Assembly (NCBI GenBank): GCA_033762075.1
Contig: JANRLY010000054.1
Coordinates: 19,296-83,295, forward strand
DNA length: 64,000 nucleotides
Source of the DNA: VFKI01 sp033762075
GTDB taxonomy: Bacteria > Pseudomonadota > Gammaproteobacteria > DSM-16500
Direction: 5' to 3'
Position 1 is the stretch's first letter. Every line of letters starts with the position of its first letter. A program made the translations under genes and the position numbers. Below the pieces are notes generated by a model, which was given only the letters and a program-made list of their open reading frames with translations, was not told the origin of the DNA and did no database searches. This document shows positions 8,315 through 17,019 of the stretch, piece by piece.

Positions 8315-9241
8315 CTATCCTCTAAAGTATCCTTGGATGGGCAATGGATGATGAATCATTTTATTTTCAAGCATAAACGTCTGAAAACGCTGCCATTGAT
8401 CTTTGTTAAAATAACCGGGATCTTTTGCGAAGTAGGGTAGTGTAGCATGCCATGTTTTTTCATTCAGCTGGTTTTTTTGCGCAGGATAGCGTTGGATAAA
8501 TAATTGCCAAGATTTTTGGGGATGTTGTTTTAAATAACGAGTTGCTTCTTTTATCGCGGCTAGAAAATCAGTCCAGCGCTGATCATACTTTTGTTTAGCA
8601 TTAATCACGTAAATGAGTTCGCTATAGTCTGGGACGCCATATTTTTCAGGTAAAAAAATACGAGCCGGTTTTCCTGCGAGCGTCATTTGCGTGACTTCGA
8701 GTGTGCGCATGACACCAGTGACGGCGTCGACTTTTTCTGAGAGTAAGGCTTGAGTTAAATCATAATGGACATTGATATGCTCAATATCAGACATCGACAT
8801 TTTTTCATGATGTAGCATTGTGCTTAGCATAATACTATTTAATTGTCCGCCGCTATAACCAATGCGTTTCCCTTTTAAATCGTGGATCGAAGTGATACCG
8901 CTTTTTTGTAATACGGCCAAACAATCGAGTGGATGATCGATCAATGTGCCTAGGGCAATAAGGGGCAAGCCTTGATCGACTTGCATCATGAAGCGAGGTT
9001 CGTAAGTGATGGCAACATCAGCTTTGCTTGCTGCGACTAATTTAGGTGGATCTGATGGATCTGCGGGTCCGATCAAAGTAACATCTAAATGATGTTTCGT
9101 AAAAAATCCTTTTTCTTTCGCAATAATTAAAGGCGCATGATCAGGATTTGCAAACCAGTCCAATAAAACAGTAAGCTTTTGTTGAGCTTCAGCAGTTAAA
9201 CACCAAGTGAATATTACACAGAATAAAAATATTTTTTTCAT
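8315..9241 (-). CDS. thiY: ThiY-type substrate-binding protein (NMT1/THI5-like)
   Basis: Periplasmic solute-binding protein of an ABC importer, probably for a thiamine pyrimidine precursor. The 308-residue product has a signal peptide (MKKIFLFCVIFTWCLTAEA) and the NMT1/THI5-like fold, with LDWFANPDHAPLIIAKEKG near the N terminus, the usual site of pyrimidine contact. I place the start at ATG 9241, which overlaps the permease stop as ATGA, rather than at the longer in-frame ORF. Substrate is inferred from the family and from the TPP riboswitch that heads this operon; generic taurine/nitrate-type binding proteins share the fold. Confidence 0.83.
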   Translation of the reverse strand: MKKIFLFCVIFTWCLTAEAQQKLTVLLDWFANPDHAPLIIAKEKGFFTKHHLDVTLIGPADPSDPPKLVAASKADVAITYEPRFMMQVDQGLPLIALGTLIDHPLDCLAVLQKSGITSIHDLKGKRIGYSGGQLNSIMLSTMLHHEKMSMSDIEHINVHYDLTQALLSEKVDAVTGVMRTLEVTQMTLAGKPARIFLPEKYGVPDYSELIYVINAKQKYDQRWTDFLAAIKEATRYLKQHPQKSWQLFIQRYPAQKNQLNEKTWHATLPYFAKDPGYFNKDQWQRFQTFMLENKMIHHPLPIQGYFRG

Positions 9242-9975
9242 TTTTCCCACCAAATAAAATAACATAATAATTTATCAACACTAAAAAAGAGCAATAAAGA
9301 AAAAATAACTAACACAAATAAACCTGCAAACATTAAATCAATTTGCAAATTGGCATTCGCATTCATAATTAAATACCCTAGGCCATGACTTGCGCCGACC
9401 CATTCGCCGACAATAGCGCCAATCGGTGCAACAGCTGTTGCAACACGAACACCTGAAGCTAATTGTGGTAATGCTGCTGGGAGTTGAATATGCCAAAAAT
9501 AGCGAGATTTTTTTGCATTCATTGTTGCTGCTAAATTTTTCCAACCCAAAGGTGTTTGTTTGAGGCCATCGAAAAATGCACTGGTCACTGGAAAAAAAAT
9601 CATCAACATGGTCGTGACAATTTTTGAAGTCATACCATAGCCGAACCAAACAACTAATAAAGGTGCGATAGCAAAAACCGGTAATGCTTGACTAGCGATC
9701 AGAAGTGGAAATAACCAAAAGCGTAATGGACGCATTAATACCATGCCAATCGCTGCAAAACTGCCTGCCCAGACACCCAGTAATAATCCTAGAATAGTTT
9801 CTAGGATTGTTGTTTTCGATTCGAAAAAAATAAGAGCAGCATTTTTTTGAAGTGCGAATAAAACTTGCATGGGGCTGGGTAAAATATAGGGCGGCAATTG
9901 AAAAAATAAGACAATCAAATACCACATGCAGCATAAACTCAACAATGTGATACAACTTGCGGAAAGTGCTTTCAT
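9238..9975 (-). CDS. thiX: ThiX-type ABC transporter permease
   Basis: Inner-membrane permease of the same importer (245 residues). It belongs to the BPD_transp_1 family close to SsuC/TauC/ThiX: several TM helices, and the EAA loop seen as GLKQTPLGWKNLAATMNA followed by YFWHIQLPAALPQLASGVR. The start codon overlaps the upstream ATPase stop as ATGA and its own stop overlaps thiY in the same way, so the three genes are translationally coupled. Confidence 0.85.
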   Translation of the reverse strand: MKALSASCITLLSLCCMWYLIVLFFQLPPYILPSPMQVLFALQKNAALIFFESKTTILETILGLLLGVWAGSFAAIGMVLMRPLRFWLFPLLIASQALPVFAIAPLLVVWFGYGMTSKIVTTMLMIFFPVTSAFFDGLKQTPLGWKNLAATMNAKKSRYFWHIQLPAALPQLASGVRVATAVAPIGAIVGEWVGASHGLGYLIMNANANLQIDLMFAGLFVLVIFSLLLFFSVDKLLCYFIWWEK

Positions 9976-10733
9976 GTGGATTGCCTTTTTGCTGCGGTCA
10001 ACTGATGAAATAATTCCATTTGCACGGAAATTAAGAGGGGATCATTAAAATCACGTAACGGTTGAGTTGTTGGCATTTTAATCGCAGTTGCAGTGACGGG
10101 CCTTCCCGATAAAACATAAATACTATTGGCTATACGTAACGCTTCGGAAGGATCATGCGTAACAAATAAAACAGTACGTTCTTTAAATAATTCTGTAACT
10201 AATATTTGTAATTCGTATCGAGTGATGGCATCAACAGCAGAGAAAGGTTCGTCCATCAAAATGATTGGACGATCTTCGAGTAATGTTCGGATGAGTGCAA
10301 CACGTTGACGCATTCCACCTGATAATTGATGGGGAAAATAATGTTCTTTCCCACTTAAGCCTGTTTTGACAAAAAGTGCATGAGCTTTTTCCTGCAAGGC
10401 TGGTGTGGCTGTCCCGCGTAAACGCGCACCAGAGAGAACATTCTCTATAGCAGAGCACCACGGAAATAATAAATCAGATTGAGACATCCATGCGATGCGG
10501 GAGGTCAAAGGTTGTTGGTCGCCACAAATGATTTCACCGGTGTACTGGACAGCGGTCGAATTCGGAAAACTCAGTCCAGCTAATAAATTGAGTAATACAC
10601 TTTTGCCGACCCCACTTGGGCCTAATAAACAGGTGCAATGATTTGCTTGTAGTGTTAATGAGAATTGGTCAAAGATGATTGTATCATCAAATGCAAGATA
10701 TAAATTTTCGATGTGGACTGTTGAATCAATCAC
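9972..10733 (-). CDS. thiZ: ThiZ-type ABC transporter ATPase
   Basis: ATPase subunit (253 residues) with Walker A GPSGVGKSVLL, Q-loop, signature LSGGMRQRVAL, Walker B IILMDEPFSAVD and the switch His in VTHDPSEAL. The start is GTG 10733; its ribosome site is AGGAAG (10746-10741), which is also the conserved 3' end of the TPP riboswitch, so ligand binding can directly hide the site. First gene of the thiZXY operon. Confidence 0.87.
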   Translation of the reverse strand: MIDSTVHIENLYLAFDDTIIFDQFSLTLQANHCTCLLGPSGVGKSVLLNLLAGLSFPNSTAVQYTGEIICGDQQPLTSRIAWMSQSDLLFPWCSAIENVLSGARLRGTATPALQEKAHALFVKTGLSGKEHYFPHQLSGGMRQRVALIRTLLEDRPIILMDEPFSAVDAITRYELQILVTELFKERTVLFVTHDPSEALRIANSIYVLSGRPVTATAIKMPTTQPLRDFNDPLLISVQMELFHQLTAAKRQST

Positions 10734-10925
10734 GTCAGTGCTTCCTACGCTGGTATTAACCAGATCAGGTTAAAGGGTTTACTTCAAGATTAATTTGTGT
10801 CAGTGATTCTGTTTTTTCTAGGCAATGGATTGCTATTTTACTTGCTCTGAACTACAAAACAGAATCAGAGAAACGATATACAAATTTCACTCTTAAAATA
10901 TCTCAGCCCGAAGGCACCCCTGATG
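10733..10925 (-). promoter_or_regulatory. TPP (THI-element) riboswitch with extended P3 arm
   Basis: On the minus strand the 5' half AGGGGTGCCTTCGGGCTGAG (10921-10902) and the 3' half, containing CCTGATCTGGTTAATACCAG and ending CGTAGGAAGC (10778-10740), match the conserved TPP aptamer. P1 can form between CATCAG and CTGACG with one mismatch. Between the halves lie ~122 nt instead of a short P3: they form nested arms, AATTTGT/ACAAATT and a perfect 11-bp GATTCTGTTTT/AAAACAGAATC. The 3' conserved AGGAAG is the Shine-Dalgarno of thiZ, 7 nt from its GTG, so control is probably at translation initiation. Confidence 0.93.
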
Positions 10926-10940
10926 ACTTAAGATTCGCGC

Positions 10941-10969
10941 ACTATAAATACTTTGAGCAAAAATTACAA
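10941..10969 (-). promoter_or_regulatory. Predicted promoter of the riboswitch-thiZXY operon
   Basis: On the minus strand, TTGTAA (10969-10964, 4/6) and TATAGT (10946-10941, 5/6) are separated by 17 nt, about 16 nt upstream of riboswitch P1. The -35 box overlaps the rseP stop codon. Weak-to-moderate match, well placed. Confidence 0.5.
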
Positions 10970-12061
10970 CCGCATAATATCATTGAAAATAGCCTGTATA
11001 GAAAGCAAGATAATAAACACGATACCAAGCCGATAGGCTATAAGCATAATTCTATCTGGAATTGGTCGACCGATAACACGCTCAATGCATTGAAAGAGTA
11101 AATGTCCGCCATCTAAACCTGGAATCGGTAAGATATTAATAATGCCGATGGCTATGCTGAGAAAAGCCAGAAAGCTCATAAAGGCAACCAAGCCTTCATG
11201 TAAGGCAGCACCAGCCGTTGAAAAAATCGAAATGGGACCGCCCAAGCTTTGCAATGACACTTTTCCGGTGATGAGTTTTAAGATGAAATCAAAATTGAGC
11301 CAGATGAAATCACGTGTATTTTGCCAAGCATGTGAGAAAGCTTGCACAGGGCCATATTGGTTGTGATGCAACATATGCGGCGGTAAAGTGCCTGATTTGG
11401 GTGCATAGACTTCAATACCTAGACTGCCGATGGGATCAGGGTTTAAGTTATCCATTTTCCAAGTGGTGAGGTTTAAAATATGTTCTTGTGTCATTCCTAA
11501 ACTAGAGCGTGTCGTGACGATTAATGTGTCGCGATTACCAGTATGAGAAAGTATACGTATCACCACTGACATCCAGCTGCTCACAGGAGTGTGGTCGATT
11601 TGTATAATCTCTTGTTTTGGAAGTAAGCCTGCTTCTGCGGCAATGGAGTGCGGTGTGACCTTACCAATCACGGGTAAAACACTGGTGAAGCCGATCATGA
11701 AAATGAGCCAGTATAAAAATAAAGCGAGTACAAAATTAACTAAAGGCCCAGCTGCAATAATGATAAATTTTTTCCAAAATGCTTGATGATGAAATGTAAA
11801 TGCTTGATAAGCTTTTGGAACTTTTTCACCAGCTTCTTCACCCAGTAATTTTACATAGCCGCCCAGTGGAATAGCTGAAAGCGCGTATTCAGTACCTGTT
11901 TGATCAAATTTAGAAAATAACACACGTCCAAATCCAATTGAAAAACGTAGTACGCGAACGCCTAATAAACGCGCTGCGATAAAATGACCAAATTCATGCA
12001 AGCCAATAATAATTAGGATGGTGAGTAAAAAACTCAGAATAAAAATGCTAACGCTTACCAA
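10964..12061 (-). CDS. rseP: Site-2 protease RseP with a single PDZ domain
   Basis: RseP is the inner-membrane zinc metalloprotease that cleaves anti-sigma-E and signal-peptide remnants. The 365-residue product has the HExxH site in IIGLHEFGHFIAARLLG, a PDZ domain equivalent to E. coli PDZ-N (VIGKVTPHSIAAEAGLLP), and the C-terminal ligand segment NILPIPGLDGGHLL. E. coli RseP is 450 residues; the second PDZ is missing between SLGIEVYAP and YGPVQAF. The start is TTG 12061, supported by GGAGGG 6 nt upstream inside the rlpA end, 2 nt after the rlpA stop. It is normally found between cdsA and bamA; here it ends the peptidoglycan operon. Confidence 0.9.
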   Translation of the reverse strand: MVSVSIFILSFLLTILIIIGLHEFGHFIAARLLGVRVLRFSIGFGRVLFSKFDQTGTEYALSAIPLGGYVKLLGEEAGEKVPKAYQAFTFHHQAFWKKFIIIAAGPLVNFVLALFLYWLIFMIGFTSVLPVIGKVTPHSIAAEAGLLPKQEIIQIDHTPVSSWMSVVIRILSHTGNRDTLIVTTRSSLGMTQEHILNLTTWKMDNLNPDPIGSLGIEVYAPKSGTLPPHMLHHNQYGPVQAFSHAWQNTRDFIWLNFDFILKLITGKVSLQSLGGPISIFSTAGAALHEGLVAFMSFLAFLSIAIGIINILPIPGLDGGHLLFQCIERVIGRPIPDRIMLIAYRLGIVFIILLSIQAIFNDIMRL

Positions 12062-12063
12062 AA

Positions 12064-13131
12064 TTATCCCTCCGCTTGATGCTGTATCAAATGTGAATCT
12101 AAGCCAGACATTTTGAGTTGTTTGCGAATGCGATTTGCTGTGACCGTATCATGTATGGGACCGATTTCAACATGATAGAGATTGTGATGATTTGAACGTC
12201 TAGTGATTTGTACAGGAGATGATAATAAATGATTTAATTTTTTTTGCAAGCGCTCAGCAAAATGGCGTTGTGAAAAGGCGCCCAATTGTAAATAAATCAC
12301 GTGATGATGAGTGCGTTTTGCGCTGGCTAACCAAACAGGATGATGATTGTCTCTGATAGGCTTTGCTGAATCGTAATGGGTAGGATCAATCGCTTCGATG
12401 TCGACATAAGCTGTGCCATGCGCAAGCATGCCTAATTTTTTTGCGGCAACATAAGATAAATCAATGATGCGCCCTGGCGCGAAAGGGCCTCTATCGTTGA
12501 CTTTAACAATGATGCGTCGGCCATTTTTTAAGTTGGTGACACGAACATATGTAGGTAAAGGTAATGTTTTATGCGCAGCAGTCATGGCTAACATATTATA
12601 ACGTTCGCCACTGGATGTTTTGTGTGAGTCAAATTGAGTCCCATACCAAGAAGCAATACCACGTTGTTTGAAATGACGACTGCTTGATAACACATGATAA
12701 TATTGTCCGTACACTTCGTAATTACGATTACCATACTTGCTCAGCGGCTCAACTTTAGGTTTTGCATCAGAAATTTTAGAAGCATCCACTGGAAATGAAG
12801 GTGGGCCATCATGATGCATTGTGGAACAAGCGGACAAAAAAGCAATAAATAATAGTAAATAAGATAATTTTAAAATCCCCCTCAATCCCTCTTTTTCAAA
12901 GGGGGAAGGTTTAGCGGACAATTTTAAAATCCCCCTCAATCCCTCTTTTTCAAAGGGGGAAGTTTTAGCAGGCAATTTAAACATCTCTCTCAATCCCATT
13001 TTTTCAAAGAGGGAAGCTTTAGCAGACAATTTTAAAATCCCTCTTTCAAAGAGCGAAGCGCTATAAAGCTTCCCCCTTTGAAAAAGGAGAATTGAGAGGG
13101 ATTGAATGAAATTATTATTTTGTTTAACCAT
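12064..13131 (-). CDS. rlpA: RlpA septal-ring lytic transglycosylase with repeat-derived N terminus
   Basis: RlpA is an outer-membrane lipoprotein that cleaves denuded glycan at the septum. The double-psi beta-barrel is clear (RGIASWYGTQFDSHKTSSGE ... VKVNDRGPF), with a C-terminal SPOR domain (YLQLGAFSQRHFAERLQKKL). A signal with lipobox LSAC lies ~95 residues into the ORF. The residues before it are three 18-aa copies (SPFEKEGLRGILKLSAK-like) translated from a 54-bp tandem repeat. ATG 13131 overlaps the mltB stop, so coupling is possible, but an ordinary lipoprotein signal would begin near the last repeat, where only poor start codons (TTG) exist. Real start unresolved. Confidence 0.88.
   Translation of the reverse strand: MVKQNNNFIQSLSILLFQRGKLYSASLFERGILKLSAKASLFEKMGLREMFKLPAKTSPFEKEGLRGILKLSAKPSPFEKEGLRGILKLSYLLLFIAFLSACSTMHHDGPPSFPVDASKISDAKPKVEPLSKYGNRNYEVYGQYYHVLSSSRHFKQRGIASWYGTQFDSHKTSSGERYNMLAMTAAHKTLPLPTYVRVTNLKNGRRIIVKVNDRGPFAPGRIIDLSYVAAKKLGMLAHGTAYVDIEAIDPTHYDSAKPIRDNHHPVWLASAKRTHHHVIYLQLGAFSQRHFAERLQKKLNHLLSSPVQITRRSNHHNLYHVEIGPIHDTVTANRIRKQLKMSGLDSHLIQHQAEG
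12866..13113. repeat. 54-bp tandem repeat plus inverted copy
   Basis: Copies begin at 12866, 12920, 12974 and 13028, an exact 54-bp period; copies 1 and 2 are nearly identical, the third diverged, the fourth truncated (to ~13069). The unit contains TCCCCCTCAATCCCTCTTTT and TCAAAGGGGGAAG. A fifth copy at ~13067-13113 is inverted (TTCCCCCTTTGAAAAAGGAG), so the region can fold into long hairpins. Because 54 is divisible by three, the tandem copies keep the rlpA frame open as 18-aa repeats. Not CRISPR: copies are contiguous with no spacers. Confidence 0.9.
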
Positions 13132-14020
13132 TATGCGCCTTACCTTTTAAATCTTTAATTTGATTACTGAGTTGATAAACAGCCATGACGTAGAGATCGC
13201 TCGTATTGTAACGTTTAATGACGTCAAAATTAGGGTAGGTTTTCCAATATTCTTTGCTGAAATAATTTTGTAATTCAACAACACGTGTTTTGCTTTTTTT
13301 AGAAAGTTGTTGGCTGATGCGTTTAGCAATAGGTTGATCCGGTTTCCAGCCGTGACGGCTATAATAATTTGCTACACTGAGAATAATATCGGCTTCATTA
13401 TGATATAAATCAGGTTGTTTGCCTTTTTTAGCACTTACAGCATAAAGCCGATAACTATCTGGCATAAATTGTAATTGGCCAATGGCGCCAGCATAAGAGC
13501 CTTTTAATATGTAAGGATCAAGATGTTGCTCGCGCGTTAACAGCAAAAATTCTTCTAATTCATATTTAAAAAAACCAGCACGTGGAGAATCACTGAACGC
13601 AATATTTGTGAGGGCGTCGATAACGCGATATCTTCCGACATTTTTGCCGTATTTTGTTTCAATACCAATGGTCGCAACAATGATGCCGGCAGGAATGTGA
13701 TATTTTTTTTCTGCTTGAGTTAAGATTTTTTGATTTCGCTTCCAAAAATCAAGTCCATCATGCACGCGTCCTCTGGTGACAAACAAAATGCGATAAATAA
13801 ACCAAGGTTGCTTTTCAAGAGGTGCTTTAATTTGTTTAAGCGTCGAAGGCCTTGCTTTAACGGAGCTAAATAATTTGACGAGTTCTTTTTCTTTAAAATG
13901 ATGTTTTGTCACCATTTCATGTATAAATTTTTGAACAGCGGGTTTTGTAGAAAAGTCCGTTTTAGCAAAAAGTGCTTGCGGTATTAGAAGCAATAAAATA
14001 AGGGTTAAAAAACTTCGCAT
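13124..14020 (-). CDS. mltB: Lytic murein transglycosylase B
   Basis: Cleaves the MurNAc-GlcNAc bond of peptidoglycan in the periplasm. The 298-residue product starts with a signal peptide (MRSFLTLILLLLIPQALFA); no lipobox is seen, unlike E. coli MltB. The catalytic Glu sits in ATIGIETKYGKNVGRYRVID, and GSYAGAIGQLQFMPDSY is the family's substrate-groove motif. ATG 14020 is preceded by GGAG at 7 nt and is preferred to the longer ORF at 14041. It follows rodA by 25 nt and overlaps the rlpA ORF by 8 nt. Confidence 0.93.
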   Translation of the reverse strand: MRSFLTLILLLLIPQALFAKTDFSTKPAVQKFIHEMVTKHHFKEKELVKLFSSVKARPSTLKQIKAPLEKQPWFIYRILFVTRGRVHDGLDFWKRNQKILTQAEKKYHIPAGIIVATIGIETKYGKNVGRYRVIDALTNIAFSDSPRAGFFKYELEEFLLLTREQHLDPYILKGSYAGAIGQLQFMPDSYRLYAVSAKKGKQPDLYHNEADIILSVANYYSRHGWKPDQPIAKRISQQLSKKSKTRVVELQNYFSKEYWKTYPNFDVIKRYNTSDLYVMAVYQLSNQIKDLKGKAHNG

Positions 14021-14045
14021 ACCAAAACTCCAGAAGTTCACAGGG

Positions 14046-15164
14046 TCAGGTTGTCAATAAACGCCTGTGCGTTTGAATTGACATGAGGATGCCAAAACCA
14101 GCCATTAAAGTGACAAGTGATGAACCTCCGTAGCTTATCAGTGGAAGAGGTAAGCCTACAACAGGTAAGATGCCAATCACCATCCCGATGTTAATAAAAA
14201 AGGATACAAAAAAGGTTAATGCGATACTTCCTGCAAGCAGTCGACTGAAGGTATCTTGTGCATGAATCGCAATATACAAGCCACGCCAGACAATTAACAT
14301 AAATAAACAAATTAAAATAATGGAACCTGCCAAGCCAAATTCTTCGCCGCACACTGCAAAAATGAAATCTGTTGAGTGTTCGGGTAAAAAATGCAAATGA
14401 GATTGTGTGCCATTGAGCCACCCTTTGCCAAATAATCCACCCGATCCAATGGCAATTTTGGATTGAATAATATGATAGCCTGCACCAAGCGGGTCTCTTT
14501 CAGGATTTAAAAAAGTCAGAATTCTTTGTTTTTGGTAATCATGCATCACATACCAGACCATGGGTAACGCCAGTAATGCTGTACTAAGCAAGGTAATAAT
14601 TAAAGAACTACTCATGCCAGCAAGTAATAAAACACTACACCCTGCAATCATTTCCATGATAGCTGTGCCTAAATCGGGTTGTTTAGCTGTGAGTAGTGTT
14701 GGAATTAAAATAATTAATGCTGAAATAATTAAAGCGCGTAGAGAGATAGGTAGATGAATACGATGGTAATACCAAGCAAGAAACATGGGTAGAGCCAATT
14801 TTAATAACTCTGACGGTTGAAAACGTAATAAACCTAAATTTAACCAGCGATCTGCACCTTTTCCACGATGGCCGACGACTAAAACCAATGTCAGTAATAA
14901 TAAACCGATAAAGTAAATCCAGGGAGCAAATCGCAAATAAGCTGCGGGAGAAATTTGAGCGAAAAGCAGCATGACGAGGACTGCTGCTCCTAAGTGCAAA
15001 CATTGTTTGCTGATCACAGAGAAATCTTGTCCGCTGGCGCTATATAAAATCAGAAAACCTGCCATAGAAGTGAGAATGATACATATAAATAATGTTGTAT
15101 CAATGTGAATGAGTTGCCAAAAAGTCCGGCGGTGCATCATACGCTCAGTGTATCGGGGTTTCAT
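14046..15164 (-). CDS. rodA: Rod-shape peptidoglycan polymerase RodA
   Basis: SEDS-family glycosyltransferase that polymerises lipid II with PBP2 during elongation. The 372-residue product has about ten TM helices and the SEDS hallmarks: DLGTAIM, SKIAIGSGGLFGKGWLNGTQ, LPEHSTDFIFAVCGEEFG and the C-terminal LPLISYGGSSLV. Its first 20 nt overlap the end of mrdA, so translation is coupled to the partner enzyme. Gene order mrdA-rodA-mltB-rlpA is conserved in related gammaproteobacteria. Confidence 0.96.
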   Translation of the reverse strand: MKPRYTERMMHRRTFWQLIHIDTTLFICIILTSMAGFLILYSASGQDFSVISKQCLHLGAAVLVMLLFAQISPAAYLRFAPWIYFIGLLLLTLVLVVGHRGKGADRWLNLGLLRFQPSELLKLALPMFLAWYYHRIHLPISLRALIISALIILIPTLLTAKQPDLGTAIMEMIAGCSVLLLAGMSSSLIITLLSTALLALPMVWYVMHDYQKQRILTFLNPERDPLGAGYHIIQSKIAIGSGGLFGKGWLNGTQSHLHFLPEHSTDFIFAVCGEEFGLAGSIILICLFMLIVWRGLYIAIHAQDTFSRLLAGSIALTFFVSFFINIGMVIGILPVVGLPLPLISYGGSSLVTLMAGFGILMSIQTHRRLLTT

Positions 15165-17007
15165 GACTCGCAGAATCTCCCAAAAAATAGTGATCTAAAA
15201 CTTTACGTGCGATTTCACTGGCCGCTGCGTTGTCATTTTCAGCAACAACAGCAATAGCAATTTGTGGGTGCTGTATAGGGGCGAAACCTATAAATAGTGA
15301 ATTATCTCGTAGTCTTTCTGGTAAATCATTTTGATTTTCGCGCCCTTGATCTTGGCGCATGGAGTGAACTTGAGCCGTCCCGGTTTTAGCTGCGACCGTA
15401 TATTGTTTGGGTCGGCCAAAATGATAGCCAGTTCCTCCGCGAGTTGTGATGACACCAACCATGGCGTCACGAACAAAATTCCACCACCCAGCATTTTCCA
15501 ATAATACGGCAGGTTGGGGGTCTGGGCGATGGAGAAAATGGTTTTGTTGTGTATCTCTTTCTTCTCTGACTAAATGCGGAATAAATCTTTGACCGTGATT
15601 CGCAAGGGCTGCGGCGCCTTGAGCTAACTGTAGCGGTGTAAATTGCATAAAACCTTGGCCAATGACTGAGTTTAACGTATCTCCTTCATACCAGGGTTGC
15701 TGTTTGAAGCGACGCTTCCAGGCAGGTGAGGAGAGTACGCCGGGTATTTCTTCAGACATATCGATGCCAGTGAGTTGACCAAAACCAAATCGATCGAGGA
15801 TATCGTCAATGGCTTGTATTCCCATATGGTGCGCTAGATCAAAAAAATAGACGTCGCATGAGCTTACGATGGCTTTTTCTAAATTAACGCTGCCGTGCCC
15901 TTGTCGCCACCAATCTCTAAAAACGTGGTTACTATTTTCTAAACGATACCAACCCGGATCATAAATCGTAAGATCAGGTGTTGTCGTGCCAGAGTCTAAT
16001 CCTTCGAGTGCAATAAAGGGTTTAATAGTAGAGCCGGGAGGATATAAACCACGGATAGCGCGATTGTAAAGAGGGCGATCTGTTGAATTTTGTAAATTTT
16101 GATAATCTTGGTTGCTGATGCCTGTGATAAAGTTATTGGGATCAAAGCCGGGTTCACTTACCAAGGCTAGTATTTCACCTGTGTTTGGGTCAATAGCTAC
16201 TAAAGCGCCGCGATGATTTTCAAAAGCTTTTTCAGCCGCCATTTGTAAACGACTATCAATCGTTAGCCATAAATCATGTCCGGGTTCCGGGTGAATTTTA
16301 TTAAGGATGCGTAATGCTTGCCCGCTTGCGTCATTTTCAGTTTGTTCATAACCGACTTTACCATGCAAAGTATTTTCGTAAAATTTTTCTATGCCTGATT
16401 TTCCAATGTAAGTGGTTGCACTGTAATTGGTAGCGTCAATGTGTTTTAAATCGTTCGGATTAATGCGGCCGACATATCCTAAGACATGGCTAAAAGTATT
16501 CGCAAAAGGATAATGCCGAATTAATTGTGCTTTAACAAATGCGCCATTGAGATGGTATTGGTTTTCTGCAAAGCGAGCAACTTCAGGTTCACTTAGCCGG
16601 AGCTTGAGGGTCACTTCATCAAAGCGTCGATGTTGTTTTAATTGTCTATGGAATTGCGCAATATCATTTGGAGAAAGTTGAATGATTTTGCTCAAGTCGT
16701 AGAGTAAATCAGGCAAGTGATCCACTTTGTTGGGAATGATTTCAAGACTGAAAACGGGAATATTTTCTGCGAGCAAAATACCATTTCGGTCGTAGATTAA
16801 ACCACGTGTCGGCTCAACAGGAACAAGATCAAGCCAATTTTTTTCTGAGAGTGTTGTGAACACATGATGTTTGACCACTTGCAGCCATACTAAACGCAAC
16901 ATAAGAATAGCAATTAACCCAGCCATTATAATACTGGCGACGATACAACGTCGTGTGATTAGATGAATTTCTTCAGTATGATTTTTAATGGCAACTTGTT
17001 TTCTCAT
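15145..17007 (-). CDS. mrdA: Penicillin-binding protein 2 (elongasome transpeptidase)
   Basis: Class B PBP that cross-links peptidoglycan made by RodA. The 620-residue protein has one N-terminal TM helix (~22-42), a dimerisation/pedestal domain, and the transpeptidase domain with SxxK (Ser326 in PPGSTIKPF), a second motif SSCD (~382-385) and KTGTAQV near residue 543. Length matches the family (633 in E. coli). It begins 12 nt after the pagL-like gene ends, so both may share a transcript. Confidence 0.96.
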   Translation of the reverse strand: MRKQVAIKNHTEEIHLITRRCIVASIIMAGLIAILMLRLVWLQVVKHHVFTTLSEKNWLDLVPVEPTRGLIYDRNGILLAENIPVFSLEIIPNKVDHLPDLLYDLSKIIQLSPNDIAQFHRQLKQHRRFDEVTLKLRLSEPEVARFAENQYHLNGAFVKAQLIRHYPFANTFSHVLGYVGRINPNDLKHIDATNYSATTYIGKSGIEKFYENTLHGKVGYEQTENDASGQALRILNKIHPEPGHDLWLTIDSRLQMAAEKAFENHRGALVAIDPNTGEILALVSEPGFDPNNFITGISNQDYQNLQNSTDRPLYNRAIRGLYPPGSTIKPFIALEGLDSGTTTPDLTIYDPGWYRLENSNHVFRDWWRQGHGSVNLEKAIVSSCDVYFFDLAHHMGIQAIDDILDRFGFGQLTGIDMSEEIPGVLSSPAWKRRFKQQPWYEGDTLNSVIGQGFMQFTPLQLAQGAAALANHGQRFIPHLVREERDTQQNHFLHRPDPQPAVLLENAGWWNFVRDAMVGVITTRGGTGYHFGRPKQYTVAAKTGTAQVHSMRQDQGRENQNDLPERLRDNSLFIGFAPIQHPQIAIAVVAENDNAAASEIARKVLDHYFLGDSASHETPIH

Positions 17008-17019
17008 AATGTTTCCACA

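Noticed and set aside
12866..13113. CRISPR array
   Set aside because: The 54-bp copies are directly contiguous, without spacers, and one copy is inverted.
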